From the NCBI GenBank assembly GCA_035712365.1, contig DASTAW010000033.1, positions 62,001 to 126,000 of the forward strand: DNA of 64,000 bases, in the 5' to 3' direction. Below the pieces are notes generated by a model. That model had not been told where the DNA came from. It did not search any database and was given only the letters and a program-made list of their open reading frames with translations. Numbering within the stretch: the stretch's first letter is position 1; every line of letters begins with the position of its first letter. The translations under genes were made by a program, and so were the position numbers. Positions 55,405 to 64,000 of the stretch are shown here, piece after piece. This DNA comes from Terriglobia bacterium (GTDB lineage: Bacteria; Acidobacteriota; Terriglobia; UBA7540).

Positions 55405-57879
55405 TCAGAACCCAAAGTAGTATGAGAACTTCACAAAAAACTGCCGTCCATCGTTCAGGAAACGGTTGGTGCGGAGCAGTTCCGAGCCGGTGGATGTGGG
55501 AATCAGATTGATGTTCTGCTGGTCGCTGTTATATCCCACGTAGAGGGCCGTCCAGGGGTTCACGATGTATGAAACCAGGAAGTCGGCGTTGAATTGCTTT
55601 GTCGGTTGCAGGGAGGTGAGCGCCTGGTTGGGAAGAATGCTGTTGTATTGGAAAATTGTCCGCACGCCCAGACGTGGACTGAATTGCCAGTTCCACTTGG
55701 AGCGGATGATGTGGTTGTCAAAGATGCTCGCTCCGCCCTGGCGGCTGGTGAGCCGCTCCAGGATGTAAGTGTTATCAACCTCCAGCTTGGTGAGAGGCCG
55801 AAGGGTCAACAGCGCCTGGGCATGAGTGAGATTGGCCAGCACAGGAGCCTGGCCTGAAGGCGGCACAAAGTTCACGTCCGTGCCCCACTCGTATTGCGCG
55901 CTGAAGGTGAATGGTTGATAGTACTGGCTGCCCAGATAGACGCCCTTGTGCTGGTGGACATAAGTGCGGTTGGAAGGCAGCACGGAAAAATCCTGGGGCC
56001 GCAGCAGTTCATGGTCCCCGGCCTGATAGAGTTCAAAGTAGGTCTGGCCGGTCAGTTCAAAGGTCAGCCCGGTGTCGTAGTACTCGTCCAGCGGGTTGCC
56101 GGCGTGGTCCCAGACGGGATCGACGTAAAGATTGGGCCCCCAGGAGATCAGCGTTTTTCCTTCCGGCCGAAAGCGGTAGGTGATGAACTGCCCCAGGCCT
56201 CTGAAGTCCGGGCGCAACGCCGGCCTTGGAATCGTTCGGCTGTAGGGAACAAACCGGTCCACTGTGTTTTCGCCCAGGAACCCGGTTTCGGTGTTGAAGC
56301 CGGTGCTGAGGTCCTCATAATTGAGGTCGTAATAAAACTGATAGCCGGTGCGCTGCAAGTGGAATTTGTACGCCGGGCCGGCGGATCGCAGATTGCCGGG
56401 CAAGGTGGTTGCGCTGGTGACTCCCTGCCAGTCCAACGTCCAATTGGGCGTGAATTTGAAGTGGCCGTCAACACCTCCTACGCGGTTATGGGAGCCGGCG
56501 AATTCGCGATCGGTATAAATCATGCCGATCGTCGATTGCCTCCCGACGTCGCGATTGATTCTTACAACGCTGAAACGCGCGTTCTTGCCCGCAAGCGGAT
56601 CGTTCGGCGCGACGCTTTCTCCCGGCGATTGGTCATCAGAGAAAAGGGTCCCGATGGCGTAATGTCCTACCTTGCCGGTCAGCCTGACGCCGTACAGCGG
56701 ATCGGCGATGTTGCGGGAGAAAAACAGATCGAGGGGCGTTTGAAAAAAGTTTGCGTTCTCGAGAAAAAACGGGCGCTTCTCTGGAAAAAAGACCGCGAAC
56801 CGCTGATTGACCGTTACCTGCGGCTGATCGGATTCCACCTGGCTGAAGTCGGGATTAACCGTGGCGTCAAGCACCAGGCTGTCTTTCAGGACCGTTTTGC
56901 CGTCGATCCCTGCCTGCGGATCAAACGCTCTCGAGACGAACCGTGGATCGTTAGGGTCGCGCGTATCCAGGGCGCGGTAGGAACGTTCAAAGGCGTAAGG
57001 AATAAACTGCACATTATGTCCCCGCGATATCGAGTCCAAACCTTCCAGAGTGGCCTCCTGCCCCAGGCGTCCCTGAATGCGAGTTGAAACGCGCGGCCAC
57101 GTGTCGGAGCCGTTGTTGCGCGGAATCCAGCGGATGAAAAGAATTCCCCAAGTTTGCTTTTGAGTTGCCGGGAAACGCAAGCTCTTGAAGGGAATCGCTT
57201 CCCACACAACAAAGCCGCGCCGGGTCCGCTGGCCTTTGGATTTCCAAACGGTGTCGAATGAGCTGTCATAGTTCGGACTTGCGTTTTCATCATAGCTGCC
57301 GTCCTGCTGCAGCCCAAACGGATTGACTGTGAAGACGTAGGCATGGCGATGATCGTGGAATGTGTCGAGAAACAGGTCCAGCCGTTCGTCGCCGGACAGA
57401 TGGTCGCGCACCGTCATATGGGCCCGCACTTGGCTGGGATCCTCATCGAAAGCGACGAAAACCGCGTAGAGGTAGTTGCTGTCGTAGCCCAGATAGACGT
57501 CGGTACGCTGGTTGGGCGCGACGTCGTCCTTTGGCGTGCGCTGGATGAACCCATCGATCCTGAGCATCTTGCCGGCCATCGCAGCGTCCGGCTTCATCTC
57601 GAGAAAGTCAGACAGCTTCGGCGCAGAACTGACGCGAGGGATGGTGACGGTCGGGCGGGGCCCGGCGAGGTCCGACGAAATCGAGGTTTGGGCGAAGGCC
57701 GTTCGTCCCGCAGCCATGATCCCCAGGCCCAGCGCCAGAGCGGGCCATAGGACGCGACCGAGCCAAGCCCCGACCGTGCAAGGCCGGACGATCTTTCCGC
57801 AGGAACACGCCCGGCTGGGATGCAAGAAGCTACGACGTCGATTTCTTTGCTTCATCAGCCGGACCGGTCTACGCCTCAT
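55405..57879 (-). CDS. DUF5916/CBM9-like outer membrane-associated protein
   Basis: An 824-residue protein with a signal-like N-terminus (LALGLGIMAAGRTAFA). Residues about 100-270 form a carbohydrate-binding family 9-like domain (DGFIQRTPKDDVAPNQRTDVYLGYD, DERLDLFLDTFHDHRHAYVFTVN); the rest is a DUF5916 beta-rich region (VNQRFAVFFPEKRPFFLENANFF) that ends in Phe, as outer membrane barrels do (KFSYYFGF). Start at 57855 is also possible. Function unknown; substrate uptake or surface binding is inferred. Confidence 0.85.
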   Translation of the reverse strand: MRRRPVRLMKQRNRRRSFLHPSRACSCGKIVRPCTVGAWLGRVLWPALALGLGIMAAGRTAFAQTSISSDLAGPRPTVTIPRVSSAPKLSDFLEMKPDAAMAGKMLRIDGFIQRTPKDDVAPNQRTDVYLGYDSNYLYAVFVAFDEDPSQVRAHMTVRDHLSGDERLDLFLDTFHDHRHAYVFTVNPFGLQQDGSYDENASPNYDSSFDTVWKSKGQRTRRGFVVWEAIPFKSLRFPATQKQTWGILFIRWIPRNNGSDTWPRVSTRIQGRLGQEATLEGLDSISRGHNVQFIPYAFERSYRALDTRDPNDPRFVSRAFDPQAGIDGKTVLKDSLVLDATVNPDFSQVESDQPQVTVNQRFAVFFPEKRPFFLENANFFQTPLDLFFSRNIADPLYGVRLTGKVGHYAIGTLFSDDQSPGESVAPNDPLAGKNARFSVVRINRDVGRQSTIGMIYTDREFAGSHNRVGGVDGHFKFTPNWTLDWQGVTSATTLPGNLRSAGPAYKFHLQRTGYQFYYDLNYEDLSTGFNTETGFLGENTVDRFVPYSRTIPRPALRPDFRGLGQFITYRFRPEGKTLISWGPNLYVDPVWDHAGNPLDEYYDTGLTFELTGQTYFELYQAGDHELLRPQDFSVLPSNRTYVHQHKGVYLGSQYYQPFTFSAQYEWGTDVNFVPPSGQAPVLANLTHAQALLTLRPLTKLEVDNTYILERLTSRQGGASIFDNHIIRSKWNWQFSPRLGVRTIFQYNSILPNQALTSLQPTKQFNADFLVSYIVNPWTALYVGYNSDQQNINLIPTSTGSELLRTNRFLNDGRQFFVKFSYYFGF

Positions 57880-57931
57880 TCAATGGGTGGGACTGGATTT
57901 TTTTGAATGCGAGCTTTGAAGTCGTGCTCAT

Positions 57932-59806
57932 CTATTCCACGGTCACCGATTTCGCCAGATTTCTGGGCTGGTCAACGTCGCAGCCGCGCAAGACCGCGAT
58001 GTGATAAGCCAGCAACTGAAGAGGTATGACCTCAAGGACCGCGGAAAGGTATTCATTGGTCTGTGGAATGGTGATCAGGTGGTCTGCCATCTCCTGCACT
58101 TCGCGGTCGCCCTCCGTAACCAGGCCGACGATCACGGCCCCGCGGGCTTTGGCTTCCTTGATGTTCGAAACTGTCCTTTCGTAGCGAAGCCTGGAGTCGG
58201 CGGACTTGTTGTCGCACGTCGCCATCACCACCACGGGCAGGCCCTCCGTGATGAGAGCGATCGGTCCGTGCTTCAGTTCGCCGGCTGGATAGGCTTCCGC
58301 GTGAATATAGGATACCTTTTTCATTTTCATCGCGCCTTCCAGGGCCACCGGAAAATGGACGCCACGGCCAAGGAAGAGGAAGTCTGAAGCGCGGTCAAAG
58401 TGGCGGGCCAGCTCCTCGTATTCTTCATCTTTTTGCAGGACGTGCTCAAGTTGCCGCGGCAGCGCCGTTAGAGCGCTGAGCAATTCCCTGGACTCGGCCG
58501 GCGGAACGAGGCCGCGAAGCTGGCCCAGGTAAACCGCGAACAGGTAAAGTCCAATGAGCTGCGAGGTAAAGGTTTTGGTGGAACCGACGCCAATTTCCGG
58601 CCCCGCATGCGTATAGATGGTCCCGTTGGCTTCCCGGGGCACCATGCTGCCGAGCACGTTGCAGATGGCCAGGGTCTTGGAGCCTTTGGCCTGGGCCTCG
58701 CGCTGGCCCGCGATGGTGTCCGCCGTCTCGCCCGACTGCGTGATCAGCACCGTCAGTGTGCGGGAGTCTACTAGCGGATCGCGATAGCGGAATTCCGATG
58801 CGTAATCCACCTCTGTGGGTACTCGCGCCAGCCGCTCAAACATGATCTTGCCTGCCAGCCCGGCATGGCGCGACGTGCCGGCGGCCACGATCTTGATCTC
58901 CCGGAAGGCGCAGAATTCGTCCTCGGTGATTTCCATTTCGTCGAGGAAAATCTGGCCCGTTTCCGACGAAACACGGCCCAGCGCCGTATCGCGCACGGCG
59001 CGCGGCTGCTCGTAGATCTCCTTCAGCGTGAAGTGCTTGAATCCGCCTTTTTCCGCCAGAATCGGGTCCCAACTGATGTGTTGCACGCGGCGGGTGACGG
59101 GCTCGCCATGAAAATCCATCAGCTTCACGCCGTTCGGTGTCAGCACCGCAATGTCGCCATCAGCGAGGAAAAACAGATCGCGAGTGTGATAAAGGATGGC
59201 GGGGACGTCGCTGGCAACCAGGTATTCGTTCTTTCCCAGCCCGATCACAGCCGGAGGTCCCTGGCGGACGACGACAATCTTGTCCAGGTCCCCTGCCGAC
59301 ATGATCGCCAGGGCGAATGACCCGGTCAGCCGCTCGACGGCGGCCCGCACCGCATCGTCCAGCGTAACGCGCCCCGCAGGCGGCGAAGGCCCGTCCAGAT
59401 ATTTCTCAATCAGATGCGCAATCACCTCGGTGTCGGTCTCGGTGGTGAATGTATGCCCTTCTTCCGCCAGCTCCTGCTTCAGCTCCATGTAGTTTTCAAT
59501 GATGCCGTTATGCACCACCGCTACCGTGCCATGGCAGTCGCGATGCGGGTGGGCGTTTTCTTCCGTCGGCGCTCCGTGCGTGGCCCATCGCGTCTCACCG
59601 ATGCCGCACGTGCCGTCCAGTGGATTGAGCCGAATGACGTCTTCGAGGTTCCGAAGTTTCCCTATAGCCCGCCGGATGGTCAGCTTGCCGTCCTTCATCA
59701 CCGCCAGGCCCGCGGAGTCATACCCGCGATATTGAAGCCGCTGCAGCCCTTCCAGCAGCACAGGGACTACGCGTTTATTTCCAAGGTATCCGATTATTCC
59801 TGACAT
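57932..59806 (-). CDS. glmS: Glutamine-fructose-6-phosphate aminotransferase with Ser in place of the catalytic Cys
   Basis: GlmS makes glucosamine-6-phosphate from fructose-6-phosphate and glutamine. The start is the Met of MSGIIGYLGNK at 59806; the frame extends to 59926 without support. Residue 2 is Ser (TCA), where all characterised GlmS have the Cys that becomes the N-terminal nucleophile after Met removal. Other glutaminase features are intact (YRGYDSAG, RWATHGAPTEENAHPH, NGIIENYMELKQEL, ETDTEVIAHLIE). Both SIS domains (GTSRHAGLAGK, STKTFTSQLIG) and the C-terminal PRNLAKSVTVE are complete. Activity with ammonia, or a Ser nucleophile, are the options; see the finding. Confidence 0.92.
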   Translation of the reverse strand: MSGIIGYLGNKRVVPVLLEGLQRLQYRGYDSAGLAVMKDGKLTIRRAIGKLRNLEDVIRLNPLDGTCGIGETRWATHGAPTEENAHPHRDCHGTVAVVHNGIIENYMELKQELAEEGHTFTTETDTEVIAHLIEKYLDGPSPPAGRVTLDDAVRAAVERLTGSFALAIMSAGDLDKIVVVRQGPPAVIGLGKNEYLVASDVPAILYHTRDLFFLADGDIAVLTPNGVKLMDFHGEPVTRRVQHISWDPILAEKGGFKHFTLKEIYEQPRAVRDTALGRVSSETGQIFLDEMEITEDEFCAFREIKIVAAGTSRHAGLAGKIMFERLARVPTEVDYASEFRYRDPLVDSRTLTVLITQSGETADTIAGQREAQAKGSKTLAICNVLGSMVPREANGTIYTHAGPEIGVGSTKTFTSQLIGLYLFAVYLGQLRGLVPPAESRELLSALTALPRQLEHVLQKDEEYEELARHFDRASDFLFLGRGVHFPVALEGAMKMKKVSYIHAEAYPAGELKHGPIALITEGLPVVVMATCDNKSADSRLRYERTVSNIKEAKARGAVIVGLVTEGDREVQEMADHLITIPQTNEYLSAVLEVIPLQLLAYHIAVLRGCDVDQPRNLAKSVTVE

Positions 59807-59906
59807 CTGTTTGGACTCCCGCCCACCAAACCCCGCGTTTTCAGAGGGGAACCCTGAGGATAACACACTTGGACGGCCACGAAGACCGTCCAAAGGAGGA
59901 CAGCCA

Positions 59907-60011
59907 ATGGACAGCAGAGTGTCCAAACCGACGAGCTACGGCGTGGCGCATACAATCGCGCTGTTTGCGATGTGTCCGGTTGTCGGGTCCGCCTTCAAGG
60001 CAATTTTGTGA
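59907..60011 (+). CDS. Putative 34-residue membrane peptide
   Basis: ATG at 59907 is preceded by AAAGGAGG with a spacing of 7 bases. The peptide starts MDSRVSKPTSYGVAHTIALF and ends in a hydrophobic stretch, KAIL. It is not a recognised family. A second small frame with its own strong ribosome-binding site follows 9 bases after its stop. Both lie in the gap between glmS and argJ. Confidence 0.4.
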   Translation: MDSRVSKPTSYGVAHTIALFAMCPVVGSAFKAIL

Positions 60012-60020
60012 GGAGGGTTT

Positions 60021-60086
60021 ATGTGGTATCGGCTGGACTACCACCGCGACACCTACCCTGCAGCCGCTGCAGTCCGAGACCTATGA
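60021..60086 (+). CDS. Putative 21-residue peptide
   Basis: ATG at 60021 is preceded by AGGAGGG with a spacing of 3 bases. The peptide starts MWYRLDYHRDTYPAAAAVRD. Its last codons overlap the end of argJ, which is read from the other strand. It may be translationally coupled to the upstream small frame. Evidence rests only on ribosome-binding sites and spacing. Confidence 0.3.
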   Translation: MWYRLDYHRDTYPAAAAVRDL

Positions 60087-61298
60087 CCTTGAAGCATTGA
60101 TTCGAATATATTCGTGGGTAAAGTCGCAGGTCCACACCCAGGCGTTGGTCTTGCCCTGGTGCAGATTAATACTGATCGTGAGTTCGCTCTTGTCGAGTTC
60201 CTTTTTCGCGGCGGCTTCGTCAAAGCCTGCGTGGACGCCGCGGCGGCAAAGGTAGAGGCCGTTGACAGAGACGTCCACCGTTGAGGCATCGATGGCGGCG
60301 CCGGAGTAACCTGCGGCGCATACAATCCGCCCCCAGTTGGGATCGCCTCCTGCAAGCGCCGTTTTCACCAGTGGCGAATTGGCCACCGCCCGGGCCACGC
60401 GCTCGGCGTCAGACCGGCTCCCGGCCCCGCGAACGTCGATTCGCGCGATCTTTGTGGCGCCTTCACCATCCTTGACAATCATCCGGGCAAGCGTCTGGCA
60501 GAGTTCGGCCAGTCCCTGCTGGAACGTTTTTGCCTCAGGCCCGCCGGGCCGGATGGCGGCTCCGGATTGGCCACTCGCGAGCGCCACCACGCTGTCATTG
60601 GTTGAAGTGTCTCCGTCAACGGTGATGCGGTTGAATGATGCATCCACAGCATCGCGCAGCATCTTTTGCAGAGCCGAGGGGGCAACAGCGGCGTCCGTCG
60701 TGACGTAAGAGAGCATGGTGGCCATTTTGGGATGGATCATGCCGGCGCCTTTGGCTACTCCGGCGAGCGTCACGGTCTTGCCGCCGATCGTTGATTGCAG
60801 CACTGCAGATTTGGGAAAGCTGTCAGTGGTCATGATTGCTCGCGCAACTTCCGGAGCGCTTTCGACGGAGAGGATCTCAATCAAGGCCGGAAGCTGGTGC
60901 AGAATCAAATCCAGGTTCAAGGGTGTTCCGATCACGCCGGTGGAGGAGACAAAAACCTCTTCGGGACGCACTCCCAGCATTTTGGCCACGGCTTTGGCCG
61001 TCTGCTCAGCCACCGCTAGCCCCGCGCGCCCCGTGCAGGCATTGGCGTTGCCTGAGTTGACGATGATCGCCCGCGCGCGCCCCCGGTTCTTCTTCAGATG
61101 TTGCCGGCACAGGAGCACCGGCGCGGCGGCCGCCCGGTTCGTCGTGAACACCGCGGCGGCGCTTGCTCCAGGAGCGTCGCAAACAATCAGCGCAAGGTCC
61201 AGTGCGCCGGGGGCTTTCTTGATTCCAGCGGCAGCCGCGGCGGCGCGGAAGCCTTTGGGCGTAGCAAGGCTTCCTTCAACGGCATTCCAACTGGGCAT
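60081..61298 (-). CDS. argJ: Bifunctional glutamate N-acetyltransferase / N-acetylglutamate synthase
   Basis: ArgJ moves the acetyl group from acetylornithine to glutamate and can also make acetylglutamate from acetyl-CoA, in arginine synthesis. The 405-residue precursor cuts itself before a Thr; here that site is HPKMATMLSYVTTDAAV, with Ala193-Thr194. NSGNANACTG and STGVIGTPLNLD (oxyanion region), and DGEGATKIARIDVRGA, are typical. Normal length. It is divergent from no neighbour; selD and a hypothetical gene lie upstream on the same strand. Confidence 0.95.
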   Translation of the reverse strand: MPSWNAVEGSLATPKGFRAAAAAAGIKKAPGALDLALIVCDAPGASAAAVFTTNRAAAAPVLLCRQHLKKNRGRARAIIVNSGNANACTGRAGLAVAEQTAKAVAKMLGVRPEEVFVSSTGVIGTPLNLDLILHQLPALIEILSVESAPEVARAIMTTDSFPKSAVLQSTIGGKTVTLAGVAKGAGMIHPKMATMLSYVTTDAAVAPSALQKMLRDAVDASFNRITVDGDTSTNDSVVALASGQSGAAIRPGGPEAKTFQQGLAELCQTLARMIVKDGEGATKIARIDVRGAGSRSDAERVARAVANSPLVKTALAGGDPNWGRIVCAAGYSGAAIDASTVDVSVNGLYLCRRGVHAGFDEAAAKKELDKSELTISINLHQGKTNAWVWTCDFTHEYIRINASRS

Positions 61299-61415
61299 GG
61301 GTCAGTCACACTCCTTGTTCGTGTGGCACTTTAGAGTTGCACAGTGTAGCAGAAATTCGCGCGGTCGCGGAGAGAGTGTTCAGGGTCCCTTGCCAGCGCG
61401 GGCACGCCCAAATCT

Positions 61416-62093
61416 CTAATGGATGGGTTTGACGTTTTTCAGTTCCAGTACTCCGGGTCCGGGCTTTTCCTGGGGCGGGGGCCCGCTCACCTTGATGGAC
61501 TGGATGCTTTCCTCGCAGGCCCGCAGGAATAGCGTCGGGTCGCTCGATCCGGGCCGGCAATTGGCCTCGACAATGTGGTCGGGCGAAATGATGTGTCCCG
61601 TCACCAGATCCGCGTTTTCCGAGCTTGACACGTCAAAGCTGATAGCCGGCAGCACTTTGGCATGTTCGGCGGATTGCCAGGTCATCGCGGCATCGCGGCC
61701 CTGAATTTTCATATGCTCAAAGCGATAATCGGGGATCTGCTGGTAGGTCCCGGCGGTTTGCCATTTCGCCAAAAGCTGCGGCGAAAACTCTTCGGCGTTA
61801 TTCGGGTTTGATTGCGACGTTATGATGAGCGCCGGTCCTCGGCTGAACAGGTGGGAACGGTAAATCCTCACGCCTCCCGGAAAATCATCCACCTTGCCAT
61901 AGATGCCCGCGGCGACCTGCATGTCGATTCCCAGCGTGGCGTTCTGGTAAGGAAGAGTTGCGAGCACCTTATTGGCCTTGTGACCCTGATAGTACGGATA
62001 CCATTTGACCAGAAAGTATTCAGCCGCGAGCGCTCCACCCCCGATCAGGATGATTCCAAGCATAAACTTCGCTTGCATGGAGAGCTTCTTCAT
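61416..62093 (-). CDS. Hypothetical membrane-anchored protein
   Basis: A 225-residue protein with an N-terminal membrane helix (MLGIILIGGGALAAEYFLVKW). The rest is soluble and of unknown family; segments include NATLGIDMQVAAGIYGKVDDFPGGVRIYRSHLF and a C-terminal Pro-rich tail. It lies about 50 bases after selD on the same strand and about 120 bases before argJ. Its role is not inferable. Confidence 0.65.
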   Translation of the reverse strand: MKKLSMQAKFMLGIILIGGGALAAEYFLVKWYPYYQGHKANKVLATLPYQNATLGIDMQVAAGIYGKVDDFPGGVRIYRSHLFSRGPALIITSQSNPNNAEEFSPQLLAKWQTAGTYQQIPDYRFEHMKIQGRDAAMTWQSAEHAKVLPAISFDVSSSENADLVTGHIISPDHIVEANCRPGSSDPTLFLRACEESIQSIKVSGPPPQEKPGPGVLELKNVKPIH

Positions 62094-62142
62094 GGGGTCA
62101 TCTTAGCCTGAGAAAGGGGCTTGCGCAATTCTTCGGGGCGCC

Positions 62143-63183
62143 TTAATCCACCCGCAGCAAGGGGGTGGTTTTTTCCACCACTCGGCCCACCTGCCGGGCG
62201 CGAACTCCGCGTTCTGTGAGCTTCTTTACCAGCGCTGCTGAATCGCTTTCGCCTACCACCAGCAGCAGTCCGCCGCTGGTCTGCGGATCGAAAAACAGGT
62301 TGCGGATTTCCTGCGGGACCTTCGGGTCAAACTCGACGCAGGCGCTCACGAACTCGGCGTTTCTTTTCAGCCCACCGGGAAGATAGCCCTGGCGCGAATA
62401 GTCGAGAGCGCCGGGAAGGAACTCGATCTCGGTATGGTCGATCACCATGCTGACCTTGCTGGCCGAGGCCATGGCGTGCAGGTGGCCCAGCAACCCGAAG
62501 CCCGTGATGTCCGTGGCGGCATGCACATCGAATTCGAGGGCCACTTCGCTGCCCACGCGGTTAAGCGTCCGCATCGATTCAACGGAGGCGCTGACTGCGG
62601 CTTCACTCGCTTTCCGCTTTTTCAGCGCCGTGGCGATGATCCCGGTGCCGAGACGCTTGGTGAGGACCAGCCGGTCGCCCGGGCGCGCTCCCCGGTTGGC
62701 CAGCACACGCTTGGGGTCCACCACTCCTGTGACAGCGAATCCGAACTTGATTTCGTCATCCCCGATCGAGTGCCCGCCAATCACCGTGCAGCCCGCCTCC
62801 TGCATCTTGGCCACGCCGCCCTGCAGGATTTGTTCCAGCATGTCCAGGTCGCGGCCCGTGTTTGGGAAACCTACGATCGAAAGCGCGGAAACCGGACGTC
62901 CACCCATGGCGTAAACGTCGCTCAGGGAGTTTGTGGCGGCAATCTGGCCAAACGTCCACGGATCATCCACGATGGGCGTGAAGAAGTCAACCGTCTGCAC
63001 CAGCGCGATGTCAGGTGCGATCAGATACACGCCCGCATCGTCGCCGGTATCGAAGCCGACGAGAACGTTGGGATCAGACTGTTTCGGCAGCCTGGGCAGC
63101 ACCGAGTCCAAAATACTTGGACTCAACTTGGCTGCTCAACCCGCCGCCTTCACCATCGCTGTGAGGCGCTTTCGTTCGTCCAT
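62143..63183 (-). CDS. selD: Selenide, water dikinase with in-frame UGA (selenocysteine)
   Basis: SelD makes selenophosphate from selenide and ATP, the selenium donor for Sec and selenouridine. The frame starts at ATG 63183 and runs MDERKRLTAMVKAAG-UGA-AAKLSPSIL; the TGA is at 63136-63138, codon 16, at the active-site position that is Cys or Sec in this family (GxxxK with following Lys). The rest has DDAGVY, GGHSIGDDEIKFGF, ATDITGFGLLGHLH and FDPQTSGGLL. A hairpin at 63104-63124 fits a bacterial SECIS. Gene callers would start at TTG 63126 and lose the active site. The result is 346 residues with one Sec. Confidence 0.9.
63104..63124 (-). promoter_or_regulatory. SECIS-like hairpin of selD
   Basis: In mRNA sense, GAGTCCAA-GTATT-TTGGACTC is a perfect 8-bp stem with a 5-base loop beginning GT. 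The stem starts 11 bases after the UGA, the spacing known for the apical part of the fdhF SECIS that binds SelB. It lies wholly inside the coding region, as bacterial SECIS do. Confidence 0.8.
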
Positions 63184-63265
63184 AACTGGCATTATAGGAT
63201 GAAGTCCGAGATTGATGTGGGGGTGATGCTTCGCGCGTGCAATTGAGGAAGTGTATACGAATGCC

Positions 63266-64000
63266 TTACGCTATCGAGGCCTGCACTTCCTTAAAGCTCT
63301 GCACAGCGAACTCGAGGTCGTCTCGTGTGTGCGCGGCGGAAATCTGCACGCGGATGCGCGCCTTGCCCTGTGGCACCACGGGATAGGAGAAGCCGACCAC
63401 GTAGATGCCCTTCTGGAGCAGCGCATCGGCCATGCGCGTGGCCTTGGCGGCATCGCCGATCATGATGGGCACAATCGGGTGCTCGCCCGGCACAATAGAG
63501 AACCCCAGCGCCGTCATCCGCTGGCGAAAGAAGCGCGTGTTTTCCATCAATCGCTCGCGCAGCTCCCCTGACCCCTGCAGCAGGTCGAGCACTTTCAGTG
63601 ACGCAGCTACGATGGAGGGTGACACGGAATTGGAAAAAAGGTAAGGCCTCGAGCGCTGGCGCAGCAGTTCGATGATTTCTTTGCGCCCCGTGGTGTAGCC
63701 GCCACTCGCGCCGCCGAGCGCCTTGCCCAGCGTCCCTGTAATGATGTCCACCCGGCCCTCGACGCCGCAATGTTCCGGTGTGCCACGCCCGTGCTCGCCC
63801 ATGAATCCCACGGCGTGCGAATCGTCCACCATCACCAGCGCGCCATACTTTTCAGCGAGATCGCAGATCTCGTCGAGCTTCGCGACGTACCCGTCCATGG
63901 AGAACACGCCGTCCGTCGCCACGAGCGCGTAGCGAGCCTCCGCTTTGGCCTGTTTCAACTTTTCTTCCAGGTCGCTCATGTCGCCATTGCGATAGCGATA
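63266..64000 (-). CDS. kbl: Glycine C-acetyltransferase / 2-amino-3-ketobutyrate CoA ligase (5' partial)
   Basis: A PLP enzyme of the alpha-oxoamine synthase family; it cleaves 2-amino-3-ketobutyrate with CoA to glycine and acetyl-CoA in threonine breakdown. The frame is open to the window end ([15 protein letters not shown]), so about 150 N-terminal residues lie outside. [22 protein letters not shown] and the PLP Lys in [20 protein letters not shown] are visible, as is the C-terminal [20 protein letters not shown]. Other members (BioF, HemA) differ in these parts. Its stop is 83 bases upstream of the selD start on the same strand. Confidence 0.9.
   Translation of the reverse strand, partial: YRYRNGDMSDLEEKLKQAKAEARYALVATDGVFSMDGYVAKLDEICDLAEKYGALVMVDDSHAVGFMGEHGRGTPEHCGVEGRVDIITGTLGKALGGASGGYTTGRKEIIELLRQRSRPYLFSNSVSPSIVAASLKVLDLLQGSGELRERLMENTRFFRQRMTALGFSIVPGEHPIVPIMIGDAAKATRMADALLQKGIYVVGFSYPVVPQGKARIRVQISAAHTRDDLEFAVQSFKEVQASIA

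Noticed and set aside
55894-57087. 397-residue frame antisense to the DUF5916 gene
   Set aside because: The DUF5916 protein has a signal and family motifs; the opposite frame has none.

Overview
The window looks like a chromosomal segment of a high-GC Acidobacteriota bacterium. The assignment is an inference from gene content. Typical acidobacterial families present are an OmpR-type winged-helix/TolB-propeller fusion, a Ser/Thr kinase with TPR repeats preceded by ECF-sigma sequence, two YXWGXW-repeat proteins, a DUF5916 protein and many GTAG-footed REP hairpins. No rRNA, tRNA or CRISPR array was recognised.

Layout. 1-5.3 kb: a truncated glycogen-debranching enzyme, then a minus-strand respiratory block (cytochrome oxidase subunit III, heme o synthase, DUF420, HemJ-like protein, CDGSH protein). 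5.6-12.3 kb: a site-2 protease, then the partition locus rsmG-parA-parB with two parS sites, a MobB-like GTPase and a convergent molybdopterin oxidoreductase. 12.3-15.5 kb: an accessory island with a T-rich tandem repeat, a convergent methyltransferase/nuclease pair that looks like a restriction-modification system, an orphan DUF433 gene and an ADP-ribosylglycohydrolase. 15.7-22.6 kb: two paralogous YXWGXW proteins flanking a Tat-exported GH2 enzyme, then a secreted metallo-beta-lactamase-fold protein. 22.7-31 kb: an O-methyltransferase, an HD phosphohydrolase with a YwgA-like partner, and a membrane-protein operon (including a divergent UppS) interrupted by a REP-associated transposase flanked by its REP elements. 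31-42 kb: cupin, kdsB, an AIR-synthase protein, signalling proteins and an AlbA_2/Schlafen-like regulator. 42.8-52.4 kb: dnaA-dnaN-gyrB-gyrA, with a low-GC three-gene module of the TIGR04255 type between gyrB and gyrA. 52.4-64 kb: larE, a YdjC-type deacetylase, an HDAC-like hydrolase, a DUF5916 protein, glmS, argJ, selD and the end of kbl.

Most notable points. (1) selD contains an in-frame UGA followed by a perfect SECIS-like hairpin, so SelD is very probably a selenoprotein and its N-terminus is lost to standard gene calling. (2) GlmS has Ser where the N-terminal catalytic Cys should be, while the other glutaminase motifs are intact. (3) The RAYT/REP family forms a coherent mobile-repeat system; one REP supplies the stop codon of uppS. 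(4) The three-gene module between gyrB and gyrA and the restriction-modification pair are the best candidates for less-described accessory systems.
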